A DNA stretch of 64,000 nucleotides from Rivularia sp. PCC 7116 (lineage in GTDB: Bacteria; Cyanobacteriota; Cyanobacteriia; Cyanobacteriales; Nostocaceae): assembly GCF_000316665.1 (NCBI RefSeq), contig NC_019678.1, positions 1,860,001 through 1,924,000 of the forward strand, written 5' to 3'. The notes below the pieces were generated by a model, which had not been told where the DNA came from, did not search any database, and was given only the letters and a program-made list of their open reading frames with translations. The translations under genes and the position numbers were made by a program. Below, piece by piece: positions 9,170 to 18,222 of the stretch. Numbering within the stretch: the stretch's first letter is position 1; each line of letters begins with the position of its first letter.

Positions 9170-10708
9170 TCATGTAGTCATATTTGCAAATTTTCTAGCT
9201 TTAAATTTAATAGGCATTCGATCTTGAGGAAAAACTGTGATATTTTGACCCAATTGTTCTAGAGATGAGCGTCCATTCACCAACTCCCAATCAAAATGGT
9301 AAATGAGCAAAGAAAGAATAACTGTTGCTTCTAATATTGCTAAAGGAGCACCCAAGCAGTAATGAGCGCCAAGGGAAAACCCGAATAAAGTCGGCTCTAT
9401 TCCACCATTTTCTTCAACGTCTAACCAACGTTCGGGATGAAATGCTTCTGGTTGTGCATACATATCAGAATCTAATCCTGCCAACATTAAATTTAACCTG
9501 ATTGCTGTATCAGCAGGAATAAATTTTTCGACCATTGAAGTATCATGCTTAGCAACTATGCTTAGTTGTGAAGCTACAGGATGAAGACGCATAGTTTCTT
9601 TAAAAATAGCTTCGATGTAAACCAATTTTTTCAGAGATTCAATACTCAAACCTTGTTTCATGACTGGCTCGATTTTCTCCCGAGCTTTTTGAAGAACTTG
9701 TGGATTGAGAGCTAATTCTCCCATAGCAAAAGAAAGACTATGAGAGGTAGTATCGTGTCCAGCAAAAAGTCCAGCACGTACATCGTTAATCAAGTGATTG
9801 GGTGTATACCTTGGAGCTTTAGCCATTTGCACCATGATTGAATTTCTCAAGGGTTGACTAATTTGAGAAAGTTCGTTTTGGTTTAATTCTTGATTTCTGG
9901 CTAATTTAAAAGCTAAATCAATTCTAGGATGCAAAAAACCATTTAAATAATTTTGAGCTTCTCGGTAAACTTGATTTTTCTTAGTGGGAAGATATTTAAG
10001 CCAATTAAAGCCCGTAGTTCCTTGTACTAAAACTTGTTTTTCTAAAACTGCTAAAGAAGAATATATTTTTTCTGAGTCTAAAATAGGTTTAATTGGATCT
10101 TCTTGAGGAATAAGAGGAACACCGAGCATAAAATAAGCAATAATGCTCATCGTATATTTTAAAAACAAAGGATCTATTTCAATAGCTTCGTTATTTATAG
10201 CTTTTTGTTCGAGCTTTTCGATAAAAGCGAGACTTGCCTGGTTAATTACGTCGAATTGATTGAGAAATTTACTAGAAGCTAAGGCAGGAGTCCAAGCTTT
10301 GCGTCGCCATTGCCATTCTTCTCCAATTTGATTGCCTAAATGGACTCCAAATACATCTGCATAAGCAGAATAAGCAGAACCACCTCTAACAAAATCTCCG
10401 TCTTTTTGACCTTTGAGAAGTATTTGTTTAATTAACTTTGCATTTCCTATGACTAGATTGGGCTTATCAAAATTCCAAATAACAAATACATCTCCTAACT
10501 CTTTAGACCAATCTATAAATAATTGAGGTAATTTTCCAGCTTTAAGAGCCGCAACTAAATCAGAAAAATTACCAGATAACCAATGCCCTTTAGGTGAAGG
10601 GAAATTTCGTAAAGAACTATATTTTTGATAATTGCTCCACCATCTCAAAGCAAATACACTAGTTGTTGCGATAGCTATACCACTTCCAGCCAAAACTATT
10701 AAAGACAT
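9170..10708 (-). CDS. Cytochrome P450
   Basis: A 512-residue heme monooxygenase. All diagnostic motifs are present: the I-helix AGHDTT (316-321), the K-helix ExxR (E371-R374), and the heme-ligand loop FxxGxxxCxG (F444 to G453, ligand Cys451). A hydrophobic N-terminal segment (~5-22) suggests membrane attachment, which is unusual for soluble bacterial P450s but occurs in cyanobacterial ones. No ferredoxin or reductase gene is adjacent, so redox partners must be supplied from elsewhere. The substrate is unknown; fatty acids, carotenoids or terpenes are possible. The start is ATG at 10708. The gene is isolated among repeat-rich spacers. Confidence 0.93.
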   Translation of the reverse strand: MSLIVLAGSGIAIATTSVFALRWWSNYQKYSSLRNFPSPKGHWLSGNFSDLVAALKAGKLPQLFIDWSKELGDVFVIWNFDKPNLVIGNAKLIKQILLKGQKDGDFVRGGSAYSAYADVFGVHLGNQIGEEWQWRRKAWTPALASSKFLNQFDVINQASLAFIEKLEQKAINNEAIEIDPLFLKYTMSIIAYFMLGVPLIPQEDPIKPILDSEKIYSSLAVLEKQVLVQGTTGFNWLKYLPTKKNQVYREAQNYLNGFLHPRIDLAFKLARNQELNQNELSQISQPLRNSIMVQMAKAPRYTPNHLINDVRAGLFAGHDTTSHSLSFAMGELALNPQVLQKAREKIEPVMKQGLSIESLKKLVYIEAIFKETMRLHPVASQLSIVAKHDTSMVEKFIPADTAIRLNLMLAGLDSDMYAQPEAFHPERWLDVEENGGIEPTLFGFSLGAHYCLGAPLAILEATVILSLLIYHFDWELVNGRSSLEQLGQNITVFPQDRMPIKFKARKFANMTT

Positions 10709-11470
10709 ACTCTTTAAAGAAATAAACTCTTAGTATTTTTTTACTTTTGTTAAAATTCTAGCTAAAAATGAAAAAAAAGGGAGAAGTGCTGAACCCATAT
10801 TCCGTATAGTTATCTCAACCATTTGATAACAATATGATTATATTTTCTCTTGCAGTAGGCTACTAAACGAAAAAGACCAAATCCATTATTTTGAGTAATA
10901 TCAATATTTGACAACAACATCTGATTTATTGGACGTATTCCGGCTTTTTCAAGTTTTTGATACAGCTATTGATATTTTTTCAAGCATTTATTCTGTTTTT
11001 GACGAAATATCGAATATATTTGTTTGGATGTTTTTTTACTTTTAGCTAGTAAGATAACCCCACACGATAAAATTCCCTATCCCCTAAAATTACTAATTCA
11101 TAATTTTTAAATAAACGTAAGTAAGTCGGCAGAAAAAATAGAACTATGTAACAAAATGTAAATTATCCTTAAACACTTATTCCGACTGCCCACTGCCTTG
11201 CCCTAATTACAATTTTCAACGCCGACCTACTTAATACTGCTTTAATAATCCCTTGCTGTTCTCTTTTGTCCAAAGTCCAATTTATAAATATTTCAGACAA
11301 AACCTTAAAAATGCACAACAGTAAGGAAGGAGGAAGAAGGGACAAGAGTTGTAGCTATTAATCAATGCCAAATAAATATATAAGTTAAATGCGTAGCAAG
11401 GTTATGATAACGGTTTGAGCTTATCCCGAACTTAGGTTAGTTATCAATTTCTGATTTCAAGACAAGCATC
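10709..11470. other. Spacer without gene; holds one MITE
   Basis: No coding region can be supported. The only structure is the small element at 11118-11233. Confidence 0.5.
11118..11233. mobile_element. 116-bp MITE with TAAGTARGTCGGC ends
   Basis: The termini taagtaagtcggc (11118-11130) and gccgacctactta (11221-11233) are inverted repeats with one mismatch in 13. There is no open frame inside. The sequence style is that of dispersed non-autonomous elements in cyanobacteria. Confidence 0.65.
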
Positions 11471-11665
11471 ATGGAAAATTTGCGAAAAAAAATTCATCGA
11501 TTAATCGACCAATTGAGTGAAGATGAACTAAAAAAAACTTGGGAGACAGTCTATACTCTACGTTGTGACTTTCAGGTACAAAAAGCTATAGAAGAAAATA
11601 AAGATTCTCAGCAACCTTGGGATTTCTTGACTTATGACGAAGCAATGCAGTATATGGACGAATAA
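11471..11665 (+). CDS. Probable antitoxin of a RelE-type pair
   Basis: A 64-residue, highly charged protein (MENLRKKIHRLIDQL at the N-terminus, YDEAMQYMDE at the C-terminus). It resembles the short antitoxins found upstream of RelE-like toxins in cyanobacteria. The acidic C-terminus would fit toxin binding; no clear DNA-binding fold is visible. The likely toxin starts 145 bases downstream. That gap is unusually wide for a toxin-antitoxin pair and holds repeat-like DNA. The identification rests on the neighbour and on length. Confidence 0.5.
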   Translation: MENLRKKIHRLIDQLSEDELKKTWETVYTLRCDFQVQKAIEENKDSQQPWDFLTYDEAMQYMDE

Positions 11666-11810
11666 AGTATTGCGAAAGGATGAGAAGGTTATGAAGAGCG
11701 ATAGCGATCAAAAATCGTCATTACTCGATTACACGATCATTCTCCTAACTCGCTACTCGCCGTCTTGCTACTCCTAACTACTAATAACTAGCAACTAACA
11801 ACTATTAAGC

Positions 11811-12068
11811 GTGAGGTTAGAACTTAGATACGCACGGTCGTTTTTAGAAGATGTAAAGCAGCTAGATGCAGCCGCGAAAAAGCGGGTATTGAACTTTGTT
11901 TTTGTCGAGTTTGTTTTTTCTGAGAATTTGCACTCGTTGCCTCAATTGCGTCAAATCGATGCTGCGGGCTTCTTTCACCGTTTTACCTTAGATGATTATT
12001 TGGTTGGTATTGAAGTAAAAGGCGAAATTGTGAAATTTCTGCGAGTCATACCTATGCCAGATGTTTAA
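11811..12068 (+). CDS. RelE/ParE-like toxin, probably degenerate
   Basis: An 85-residue protein with the RelE-fold order: YARSFLEDVKQLD, a central helix, LPQLRQID, FHRFTLDDYLVGIEVKGE, then VKFLRVI. In active relatives I know, the last strand is followed by a basic/aromatic tail of the type HRKDIYRYFP, which carries catalytic residues. Here the protein ends VIPMPDV. The start is GTG with no good ribosome site. The tail and the distance to the antitoxin suggest a decayed toxin, although a changed active site is also possible. Confidence 0.6.
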   Translation: MRLELRYARSFLEDVKQLDAAAKKRVLNFVFVEFVFSENLHSLPQLRQIDAAGFFHRFTLDDYLVGIEVKGEIVKFLRVIPMPDV

Positions 12069-12173
12069 GGAGAGCAGTTATGTCAACAGTTAAAACTGTA
12101 TAAGTTGACAAGGCATTACTCGAACCTTAGCTTAAACTTGTTTGTGAAAATAACGTGACTTGAGATTTCCCTT

Positions 12174-13763
12174 ATGGATGCTACGGCACTTTGGCAACGA
12201 TACCAGAAATGGCTATATTTCCATGAAGGACTGGGTTTTTACCTAGACGTTAGCCGGATGGGCTTTGATGATGACTTCGTCAAGTCATTGCAGCCTTCAT
12301 TTGATAAGGCTTTCGCGGATATGGCGGAATTAGAAAAAGGCGAGATCGCAAATCCAGATGAAAACCGAATGGTTGGACATTATTGGCTGCGAAATCCCGA
12401 TTTGGCTCCTACGCCGGAGTTGACGCAAGAAATAGTCAGTAATATTGAGAAAATCGAAGTATTTGCCGAGAAAATCCACACAGGTGCGATTCACCCTCCC
12501 AAAGCTCCTCGCTTCACCGATATTATCTCGATTGGGATTGGTGGTTCTGCACTTGGGCCGCAATTTGTAGCTCAAGCTTTAGCTACAGATTATCCACCTC
12601 TGGCAATTCATTTTATTGATAATAGTGACCCCGCAGGTATCGACCGCGTCCTAACAACTGTACGAAACCGTCTTTCTAGTACTTTGGTATTGGTGATTTC
12701 CAAATCAGGAGGAACACCAGAACCTCGTAATGGAATGATGGAAGTCAAGAAAGCCTATGCTGGGCAAAACTTGGATTTTGCACAATACGCGATCGCTATT
12801 ACTATGCCTGGTAGTAAGCTGAGCAAAATTGGCGAATCGGACGGTTGGTTAGCACATTTTGCCATGTACGATTGGGTAGGTGGTCGTACTTCGGAGATGT
12901 CGGCAGTAGGGCTGGTACCAGCAGCATTGCAAGGGATTGACATTCGTCAAATGCTAGACGGTGCTAAGGAGATGGATGATGCAACTCGCGTTTCGGATAT
13001 TCAGAATAATCCGGCTGCACTTCTAGCTTTAGCTTGGTACTATGCTGGCAATGGCAAGGGTGAAAAAGATATGGTTGTGCTTCCTTACAAAGACAGCCTA
13101 CTTTTATTCAGTCGCTATCTGCAACAGTTGGTAATGGAATCCTTGGGTAAAGAAAAAGACTTGGATGGTAACACCGTTCACCAAGGAATTGCTGTTTACG
13201 GTAATAAAGGTTCAACCGACCAACATGCATACGTCCAACAGTTGCGAGATGGGGTAGCGAACTTCTTCCTTACCTTTATTGAAGTTTTAGAAGATAGAAA
13301 AGGTTCTTCTCTGGAAATTGAACCAGGAATTACATCTGGTGATTATCTATCTGGATTTCTTCAAGGTACTAGAAAAGCTCTTTACGAAAACCAACGAGAT
13401 TCGGTTACTGTTACCATACCCCAAGTAAATCCCCGGACTGTTGGTGCATTAATTGCTTTATACGAACGCGCTGTAGGCTTATACGCTAGTTTGGTGAATG
13501 TTAATGCTTATCATCAACCAGGTGTAGAAGCAGGTAAAAAAGCAGCAGCAGCTATTTTAGAATTGCAGCAGCAGATAGTATCCGTACTACAGACAGAAGA
13601 AAATCCAATTTCATTAGAAGAAATAGCCAGCAAAGCCGGTGCATCCGAGCAAATAGAGTCAATCTACATCATATTGCGCCACCTTAATGCTAACGGACGC
13701 GGTGTACTAATTGACGGTAATTTTGGACAACCCAGCAGCTTAAAATTCTCTATTGGCAAATAA
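12174..13763 (+). CDS. pgi: Glucose-6-phosphate isomerase
   Basis: A 529-residue enzyme interconverting glucose-6-phosphate and fructose-6-phosphate in glycolysis, gluconeogenesis and the oxidative pentose phosphate route. It shows the SIS-domain phosphate-binding loops ([13 protein letters not shown] and [10 protein letters not shown]), [11 protein letters not shown], and the [10 protein letters not shown] helix. It is of the cyanobacterial length, including a C-terminal extension (~485-529) with winged-helix-like character. The start is ATG at 12174. It is transcribed alone and followed by two hairpins with T-runs. Confidence 0.97.
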   Translation: MDATALWQRYQKWLYFHEGLGFYLDVSRMGFDDDFVKSLQPSFDKAFADMAELEKGEIANPDENRMVGHYWLRNPDLAPTPELTQEIVSNIEKIEVFAEKIHTGAIHPPKAPRFTDIISIGIGGSALGPQFVAQALATDYPPLAIHFIDNSDPAGIDRVLTTVRNRLSSTLVLVISKSGGTPEPRNGMMEVKKAYAGQNLDFAQYAIAITMPGSKLSKIGESDGWLAHFAMYDWVGGRTSEMSAVGLVPAALQGIDIRQMLDGAKEMDDATRVSDIQNNPAALLALAWYYAGNGKGEKDMVVLPYKDSLLLFSRYLQQLVMESLGKEKDLDGNTVHQGIAVYGNKGSTDQHAYVQQLRDGVANFFLTFIEVLEDRKGSSLEIEPGITSGDYLSGFLQGTRKALYENQRDSVTVTIPQVNPRTVGALIALYERAVGLYASLVNVNAYHQPGVEAGKKAAAAILELQQQIVSVLQTEENPISLEEIASKAGASEQIESIYIILRHLNANGRGVLIDGNFGQPSSLKFSIGK

Positions 13764-13808
13764 ATTGGCTAATAATCTATAATTCAATACCATATTTTGG
13801 TAATTTTT

Positions 13809-13878
13809 GTTGCGCTCGCAACATTTTTTTATTTAAGAGCATCCTCAAAATTTTTGATGAGGATGCTCAATTTTTTTG
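13809..13878 (+). terminator. Tandem rho-independent terminators after pgi
   Basis: The main hairpin has an 11-bp stem (gagcatcctca at 13837-13847 with its complement at 13858-13868) and a T-run at 13871-13877. A smaller one just before it (gttgc..gcaac, 13809-13822) also ends in a T-run. Confidence 0.85.
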
Positions 13879-14105
13879 TTAGCGTACAGATAAATATAGT
13901 TAGTAGTTAGTAGCTTGGGTTGGGCATACAAATAATCGTTTTTTAGCAAGAATTAATGCTGCGCCACAATCCAAAATTTAACTATCTATATAAATAAGTT
14001 TTATAGCCGATGTTATATTTGACTATAAAATTTGCAACTATAAGCTTAATTTGGTTTTCCTATCTAACCCAACCTACAGAAGAACCGCAAACAAAGCTAT
14101 TACAT

Positions 14106-14507
14106 ATGAATTTTACAACCCAACGTCAATTGACAGTCGCTTTAGAAAATTATCCCGGTCGTCTAGCCGCTGTGAGCAGCATTATTTATCAACAAGATAT
14201 AAATATTGTGGCAATTTCTCTTGTTGATAATATAGAACAAGGAGTGATTCGTTTGGTGAGCAGCAAACCCGCTATCTGTAAAAGTCTTTTAGTGAAAGAA
14301 GGATTGTACGTGATTGAAGCAGATGTCTTAGCCGTTGAACTAACAGATAGTCCGGGAGAATTAGCTAGATTAACCAAGGCTTTAGCTGATGCCAAAATTA
14401 ATATTGAATATACTTACGGTAGCACCGTTCGTCCTGGGGACAAAATGCGTTTGATATTAAAAGTTTCTGATTTGAAAAAGGCTTGCCAAATCCTCACAAA
14501 TTTGTAA
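14106..14507 (+). CDS. Tandem ACT-domain protein
   Basis: I start at ATG 14106 (MNFTTQRQLTVALENYPGRL), because the 32 residues upstream of it look unlike the family. The 133-residue product has two ACT folds (about 5-68 and 72-133), each starting with the usual pattern of a strand, then PG(R/E)L, then a helix. ACT domains bind amino acids and control metabolic enzymes; this protein has no catalytic part, so it may be a free-standing sensor. Its stop overlaps the ribosome site of the next gene, so the two are probably translated together. Confidence 0.75.
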   Translation: MNFTTQRQLTVALENYPGRLAAVSSIIYQQDINIVAISLVDNIEQGVIRLVSSKPAICKSLLVKEGLYVIEADVLAVELTDSPGELARLTKALADAKINIEYTYGSTVRPGDKMRLILKVSDLKKACQILTNL

Positions 14508-14521
14508 GGAGAATTTTGATT

Positions 14522-15685
14522 GTGGCTTCTTTAAATAAGGGGAATATTGGCATTTTGCCATCTGGAGCGCTCGGAGTCAGCTTTTTTTATCATTTAACCC
14601 GAAAGTTAAAGCAAAATGACGGTTCTGTTTACTTATTAGAAAGACAAGGATCTAAAAGTGCCAAAGCTTTACGCGCGAATGGCAAAATAGATATTGACAC
14701 TTCAGAAGGAATTAAATCTTTATCTACAGAAGAAATTCTTAAACCAGATTTGCTTACCTGCTATCAGTCTGGTTTATTGCCAGAAGTTGTGCTTATTTGT
14801 CCCAATCCCGATCAACTTTTAGATACGATTACAACTATTGTAGAATTGTTAGTTCTCGTATACGAAAAAGGACAGATATCTTCACCGAATGAATCTTTAC
14901 CATTGTTTGTTCTAGCTTCAAACGGTATCTATTTTCAACGATTTCGACAAATATTCATTGAAAAAATTGAAGAAGCAACGCTGTTTGCTCGTTTACCTGA
15001 CTTATGGCCAGAAATTATACCGCAGATTGTCTGCCGATTATTGCGCGGTGTCACCATTCAAACCGGATTGCGAATAGGAAGCGGAACTAAAACAATTTAT
15101 CGTCCAGGGTTAAGAGGAAGAACTCAGATTGCTGGGGGAAGTGCCGCTACAAGAACTCGCTGCGCTACCGTTTTCACAGAGCGAGGAGCTTGGTTTGAAG
15201 AAGCTGCAAATAGTTCTGCAACTCGCTTGGAATTTGATAAAGCGCTGGTGAATCTAGCGGTGAATTTACTCGGACAGTTATTAGCTATTGACTCTGAAGG
15301 AAATTTTAAAACCTTAACAGTTGGGGAAATTCTTAATTCTTCCAATCAATCTAGAATTCGGGAATTAGTCGATCGAGTCTTTCGGGTAGGACAAATGGTC
15401 AAAGTTTACGATTTACAAGAAGATATGGAAGTCATTTTTAAGCAAACTATGGAAAGTGCTATAGAACATGCAACCCATATTCCTTCGAGTTTGCAATGGG
15501 TAGATATGAATTTACAAAATGGAACTTTACAACCTCAAATGACACCTACAGAATCTTGGCTGATAGAACCTTTGATTCGTTATGCTAAAGCATCTGATTT
15601 AGAAGACGCTGCAAATTATTTTCAGAACCTCAAAGATGAATTAATTAATAAGTTAACTTTAGCAAGTAATCGAAGTAATTTTTAA
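14522..15685 (+). CDS. Rossmann-type protein resembling ketopantoate reductase, unknown function
   Basis: I choose GTG 14522: AAGGAG at 14506-14511 is 10 bases upstream and overlaps the stop of the ACT gene. The 387-residue product begins with a nucleotide-binding-like turn (GILPSGALGVSFFYHL), and the region up to ~130 follows the order of ketopantoate reductase/ApbA proteins (strand, helix, LLERQGSK, later VVLICPNPDQLLDTI). The C-terminal half is helical. Strict dinucleotide motif spacing is not obvious, so enzyme activity is uncertain. Coupling with the ACT protein suggests amino-acid-linked metabolism, which is an inference. Confidence 0.6.
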   Translation: MASLNKGNIGILPSGALGVSFFYHLTRKLKQNDGSVYLLERQGSKSAKALRANGKIDIDTSEGIKSLSTEEILKPDLLTCYQSGLLPEVVLICPNPDQLLDTITTIVELLVLVYEKGQISSPNESLPLFVLASNGIYFQRFRQIFIEKIEEATLFARLPDLWPEIIPQIVCRLLRGVTIQTGLRIGSGTKTIYRPGLRGRTQIAGGSAATRTRCATVFTERGAWFEEAANSSATRLEFDKALVNLAVNLLGQLLAIDSEGNFKTLTVGEILNSSNQSRIRELVDRVFRVGQMVKVYDLQEDMEVIFKQTMESAIEHATHIPSSLQWVDMNLQNGTLQPQMTPTESWLIEPLIRYAKASDLEDAANYFQNLKDELINKLTLASNRSNF

Positions 15686-15730
15686 ACTAAGCGATTGAAG
15701 ATATAGATTTTTGATCGGGAATCGCCGCAA

Positions 15731-15982
15731 GCGTCACACAAATCGGGTGGTGCCGTACACTGATTGCTTTACTATTCCCTTAACAATTAAGGCGTTGCTG
15801 ATTAAAAGTATGAATAGCCCCCCAACCCCCAATTCTGGGGGAGAAATATAATTTAAAGTCCCCCAAAGAAGGGGGGATTTAGGGGGCTACCGTTAGACAG
15901 TAATAATAAATTCATATTTCAATTGTGCAACGCCACAATTAATCTGTGTACAAGCACCCTACAGCACAAATGTGCCAGTTGC
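15731..15982. repeat. 100-bp repeat, copy split by an insertion
   Basis: The outer parts (15731-15790 and 15943-15982) join into 100 bases that match the repeat at 8983-9082 with 4 differences. Between them sit the 144-bp element at 15791-15934 and a duplicated acaattaa. This is direct evidence of an insertion event. Confidence 0.85.
15791..15934. mobile_element. 144-bp MITE with 8-bp target duplication
   Basis: The ends ggcgttgc and gcaacgcc are perfect inverted repeats, and weaker symmetry continues to about 25 bases on each side. The element is flanked by acaattaa at 15783-15790 and 15935-15942, and the empty target exists at 8983-9082. The inside carries the C-run/G-run repeat also seen at 8769-8833. 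There is no coding capacity. Confidence 0.85.
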
Positions 15983-16031
15983 CGATATTAATGCCCAAGG
16001 CGAATGGTAAAATAATGACAACTGCTCGCTA

Positions 16032-16544
16032 CTAACTGCTAACTGTTTGCTTATCAAAATATTCGCGCCAGTAAATTATCTTTCCGTCTTTAATTTCAAA
16101 AATAATTGCATCATCAATCAGAGATTTTTCACCAGTCTTTTTATTTTTATCGCTCCAAGTCCATTCCACTCCACCTTCTTTGCCATCGCTAAAAATTCTA
16201 GTAATTTTAACTTTAGTATCTGTAAATTCCTTAAAATAATCTTCCGCAGCCTTCTTAATATCTGCCTTACCTTTTAAAGAAGTACCCGGAGCGATAAATG
16301 CACCATTCTCTGCAAAGTCAGCAATAATTGCTTCTGAATCTGCATTTTCCCAAGCTTTAGCCTGTCTTGTTACAAGCTCTTCAATGTCTTTATTCAAAGT
16401 TTGTGATTCTGAAGATATATTCGTTGCTGAATTATTGGTTAAATTATTATCTTCAGCCATATTAGATGAACAGCCGAAGGTGTAAATAGTAAGGGGAATT
16501 AAAATTACTATTTTTAAATTATTTAATAGTCTATTTTTGTTCAA
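16032..16544 (-). CDS. SnoaL/NTF2-like domain lipoprotein
   Basis: A 170-residue protein. The N-terminus has a basic stretch, a hydrophobic segment and Cys25 in the context YTFGC, a weak but plausible lipobox. Residues ~50-168 have the NTF2/SnoaL-like pattern (TRQAKAWENADSEAIIADFA, GKADIKKAAEDYF, then alternating strands ending in KIIYWREYFD). Such cone-shaped barrels bind small ligands or act as hydrolases or isomerases. No specific catalytic residues can be named. It is probably attached to a membrane outside the cytoplasm. It lies just outside the ATPase/nuclease island, and there is no evidence that it belongs to it. Confidence 0.75.
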   Translation of the reverse strand: MNKNRLLNNLKIVILIPLTIYTFGCSSNMAEDNNLTNNSATNISSESQTLNKDIEELVTRQAKAWENADSEAIIADFAENGAFIAPGTSLKGKADIKKAAEDYFKEFTDTKVKITRIFSDGKEGGVEWTWSDKNKKTGEKSLIDDAIIFEIKDGKIIYWREYFDKQTVSS

Positions 16545-16567
16545 GGTTGAATTTCAAGTAGCTAGTA

Positions 16568-16752
16568 GGTTGGGTTAGGCGCACCCGTAACCCAACATTT
16601 TGTTTATTGGTATTATATAATATTTAATAATCAAGAAAAAAAATATTTAAAGCGCTGATGTTGGGTTACGACACGATAAAAAAGATTTTAGTTGTAAGTT
16701 TAATTTGGTTTATGTCCTCCGAACACGCTTGGCTAACGTGTCTAACCCAACC
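16568..16752. mobile_element. 185-bp inverted-repeat element (GGTTGGGTTAG ends)
   Basis: The outer ends ggttgggttag (16568-16578) and ctaacccaacc (16742-16752) are inverted. An inner inverted pair cgtaacccaacat (16586-16598) with its complement at 16658-16670 forms a second stem. The same end family occurs at 56488-56715. There is no gene inside. It separates the SnoaL gene from the island. Confidence 0.65.
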
Positions 16753-16765
16753 GACTAACTATTAA

Positions 16766-18220
16766 CTAACTGGGTAAATCGCGGAGAAAGTAGAATTTAT
16801 CGCTTTTCCAATCAGCACCTTTAATTCTTCCCAAATAACCCGTCAAAGATGAAGAAAGTTCGATTAATATTTCGTGCATTTCCTTGATATTTAGTTGTCG
16901 GGGTGGTTGAGAACCAAAGTAAGCACCATGTAAAGCTTCTACACCTGTAGACTCCAGATTAGAATTTTGCAGATAATATTTTACTAACTCAACCAAGTGC
17001 GATCGCAATTTTATGTCTTGCTCTATTTTTCTAATATAACTATTAACTTTATCGTCTGCTAAACCGAAGGGTTCTTGCTGCAAACATTGCTTTAATTCCA
17101 ATAAATTGACGCAACCTTGATAGTGAGATTGTAGTTCAACAAGTTTTTCTAGAGTTTCTGGGGTAATTACGTTCATATGATTATTTTGTGCAGTTAAAAT
17201 TGCATGTTTGGTAAGTTCACCAGCAGCTAGAATAATTTTGACGCAAGAGTCAAAATGTTTTTGAAGATGCTTATATCCAAGTTTGATTAACTGTGCTGCT
17301 ACACCATCGGGAACTTTTTCAGTTTTGGTAGCTTTGCATTCCCCGACAACAGGATAAGGATATTCGCAATAAAAATCAAGTCCTCCAGCACCTCCTAGTT
17401 TTTCTGGATCTAAATTGGCATTAGAGTTAGTATTAGAACAGGAAAATCCGAGTTTAATAAAACTTTTACGTGTTAATCTCTCGAATTCATTACCATCACT
17501 AGAATTTCCCACTTCAGCAATTTTATTAATCCAAACTAAATCTGAATCAAAATGTTTTGCTTGTTTCTGATTGCTCCAACCTAGAAATAGATGAATATTT
17601 TCTTGAAATTGTTTCGCGGCTGGATTTTTAATAGCTAAAGGTGATAGAGCATCTAGTAGATTTTCTAATTCTGGATGCGCTGGCGATTCGAGTTTTTCTA
17701 ATTGACGCTTGCGAGTATTGAAGATGTTATCGGGTAATACTGGAATTGTGTTGGAAGCTGTTAAAGAATTGGGTAAGCCGATATATTTTCCTAACTTATT
17801 AGATTCTATTTTCAGCGATAATTCATAAGGCTGATATAATTTGTAAACACGTAAATAACTGAGGAAAATATGCTGTTGTTTATATAATATTTTGTCTAAT
17901 GCTTCTTGAGTCCATATCGTCAATCTAGATACTTTTTCTAAAGATTGATTATCATCAATAATTTGACTGAATTCACATTGAGCATAAGCTTGAATTTGTG
18001 ACTTTTTAATAATGCTTTGAGCAACAGGTAAAAAGTTTGAGCAATAATATTTATCTATCGGAATCGGAATAGCTAAAGCATCTACCGGATAAAGCGCAAA
18101 TTTCTGTCCAGGGCGAATAAATATCCTGGGCATAGCAGCAATAATTCGTCCATGAATTAAAGCTGTAATATCGGCAGCAGGTAGACACAAAGCTGTGGAA
18201 ATTGGAAGCAGCGAAGTCAT
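16766..18220 (-). CDS. Mrr-like PD-(D/E)xK nuclease, cassette A
   Basis: 484 residues. Residues ~225-340 form a restriction-endonuclease-like core of Mrr type: helix GNEFERLTRKSFIKLGF (E245/E247), then GGAGGLDFY with D282, then VVGECKATK with E294 and K296, then a glutamine helix (Q310) before LGYKHLQ. All expected metal-binding residues are present, so it is probably active. The N-terminal ~45 residues (LCLPAADITALIHGRIIAA) resemble the start of a PUA/ASCH-like fold that could read modified or structured nucleic acid; this is tentative. The C-terminal 40 residues are nearly identical to those of the cassette B copy. The gene begins 2 bases after the stop of its ATPase gene and is therefore translationally linked. 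Confidence 0.85.
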   Translation of the reverse strand: MTSLLPISTALCLPAADITALIHGRIIAAMPRIFIRPGQKFALYPVDALAIPIPIDKYYCSNFLPVAQSIIKKSQIQAYAQCEFSQIIDDNQSLEKVSRLTIWTQEALDKILYKQQHIFLSYLRVYKLYQPYELSLKIESNKLGKYIGLPNSLTASNTIPVLPDNIFNTRKRQLEKLESPAHPELENLLDALSPLAIKNPAAKQFQENIHLFLGWSNQKQAKHFDSDLVWINKIAEVGNSSDGNEFERLTRKSFIKLGFSCSNTNSNANLDPEKLGGAGGLDFYCEYPYPVVGECKATKTEKVPDGVAAQLIKLGYKHLQKHFDSCVKIILAAGELTKHAILTAQNNHMNVITPETLEKLVELQSHYQGCVNLLELKQCLQQEPFGLADDKVNSYIRKIEQDIKLRSHLVELVKYYLQNSNLESTGVEALHGAYFGSQPPRQLNIKEMHEILIELSSSLTGYLGRIKGADWKSDKFYFLRDLPS

Positions 18221-18222
18221 AT

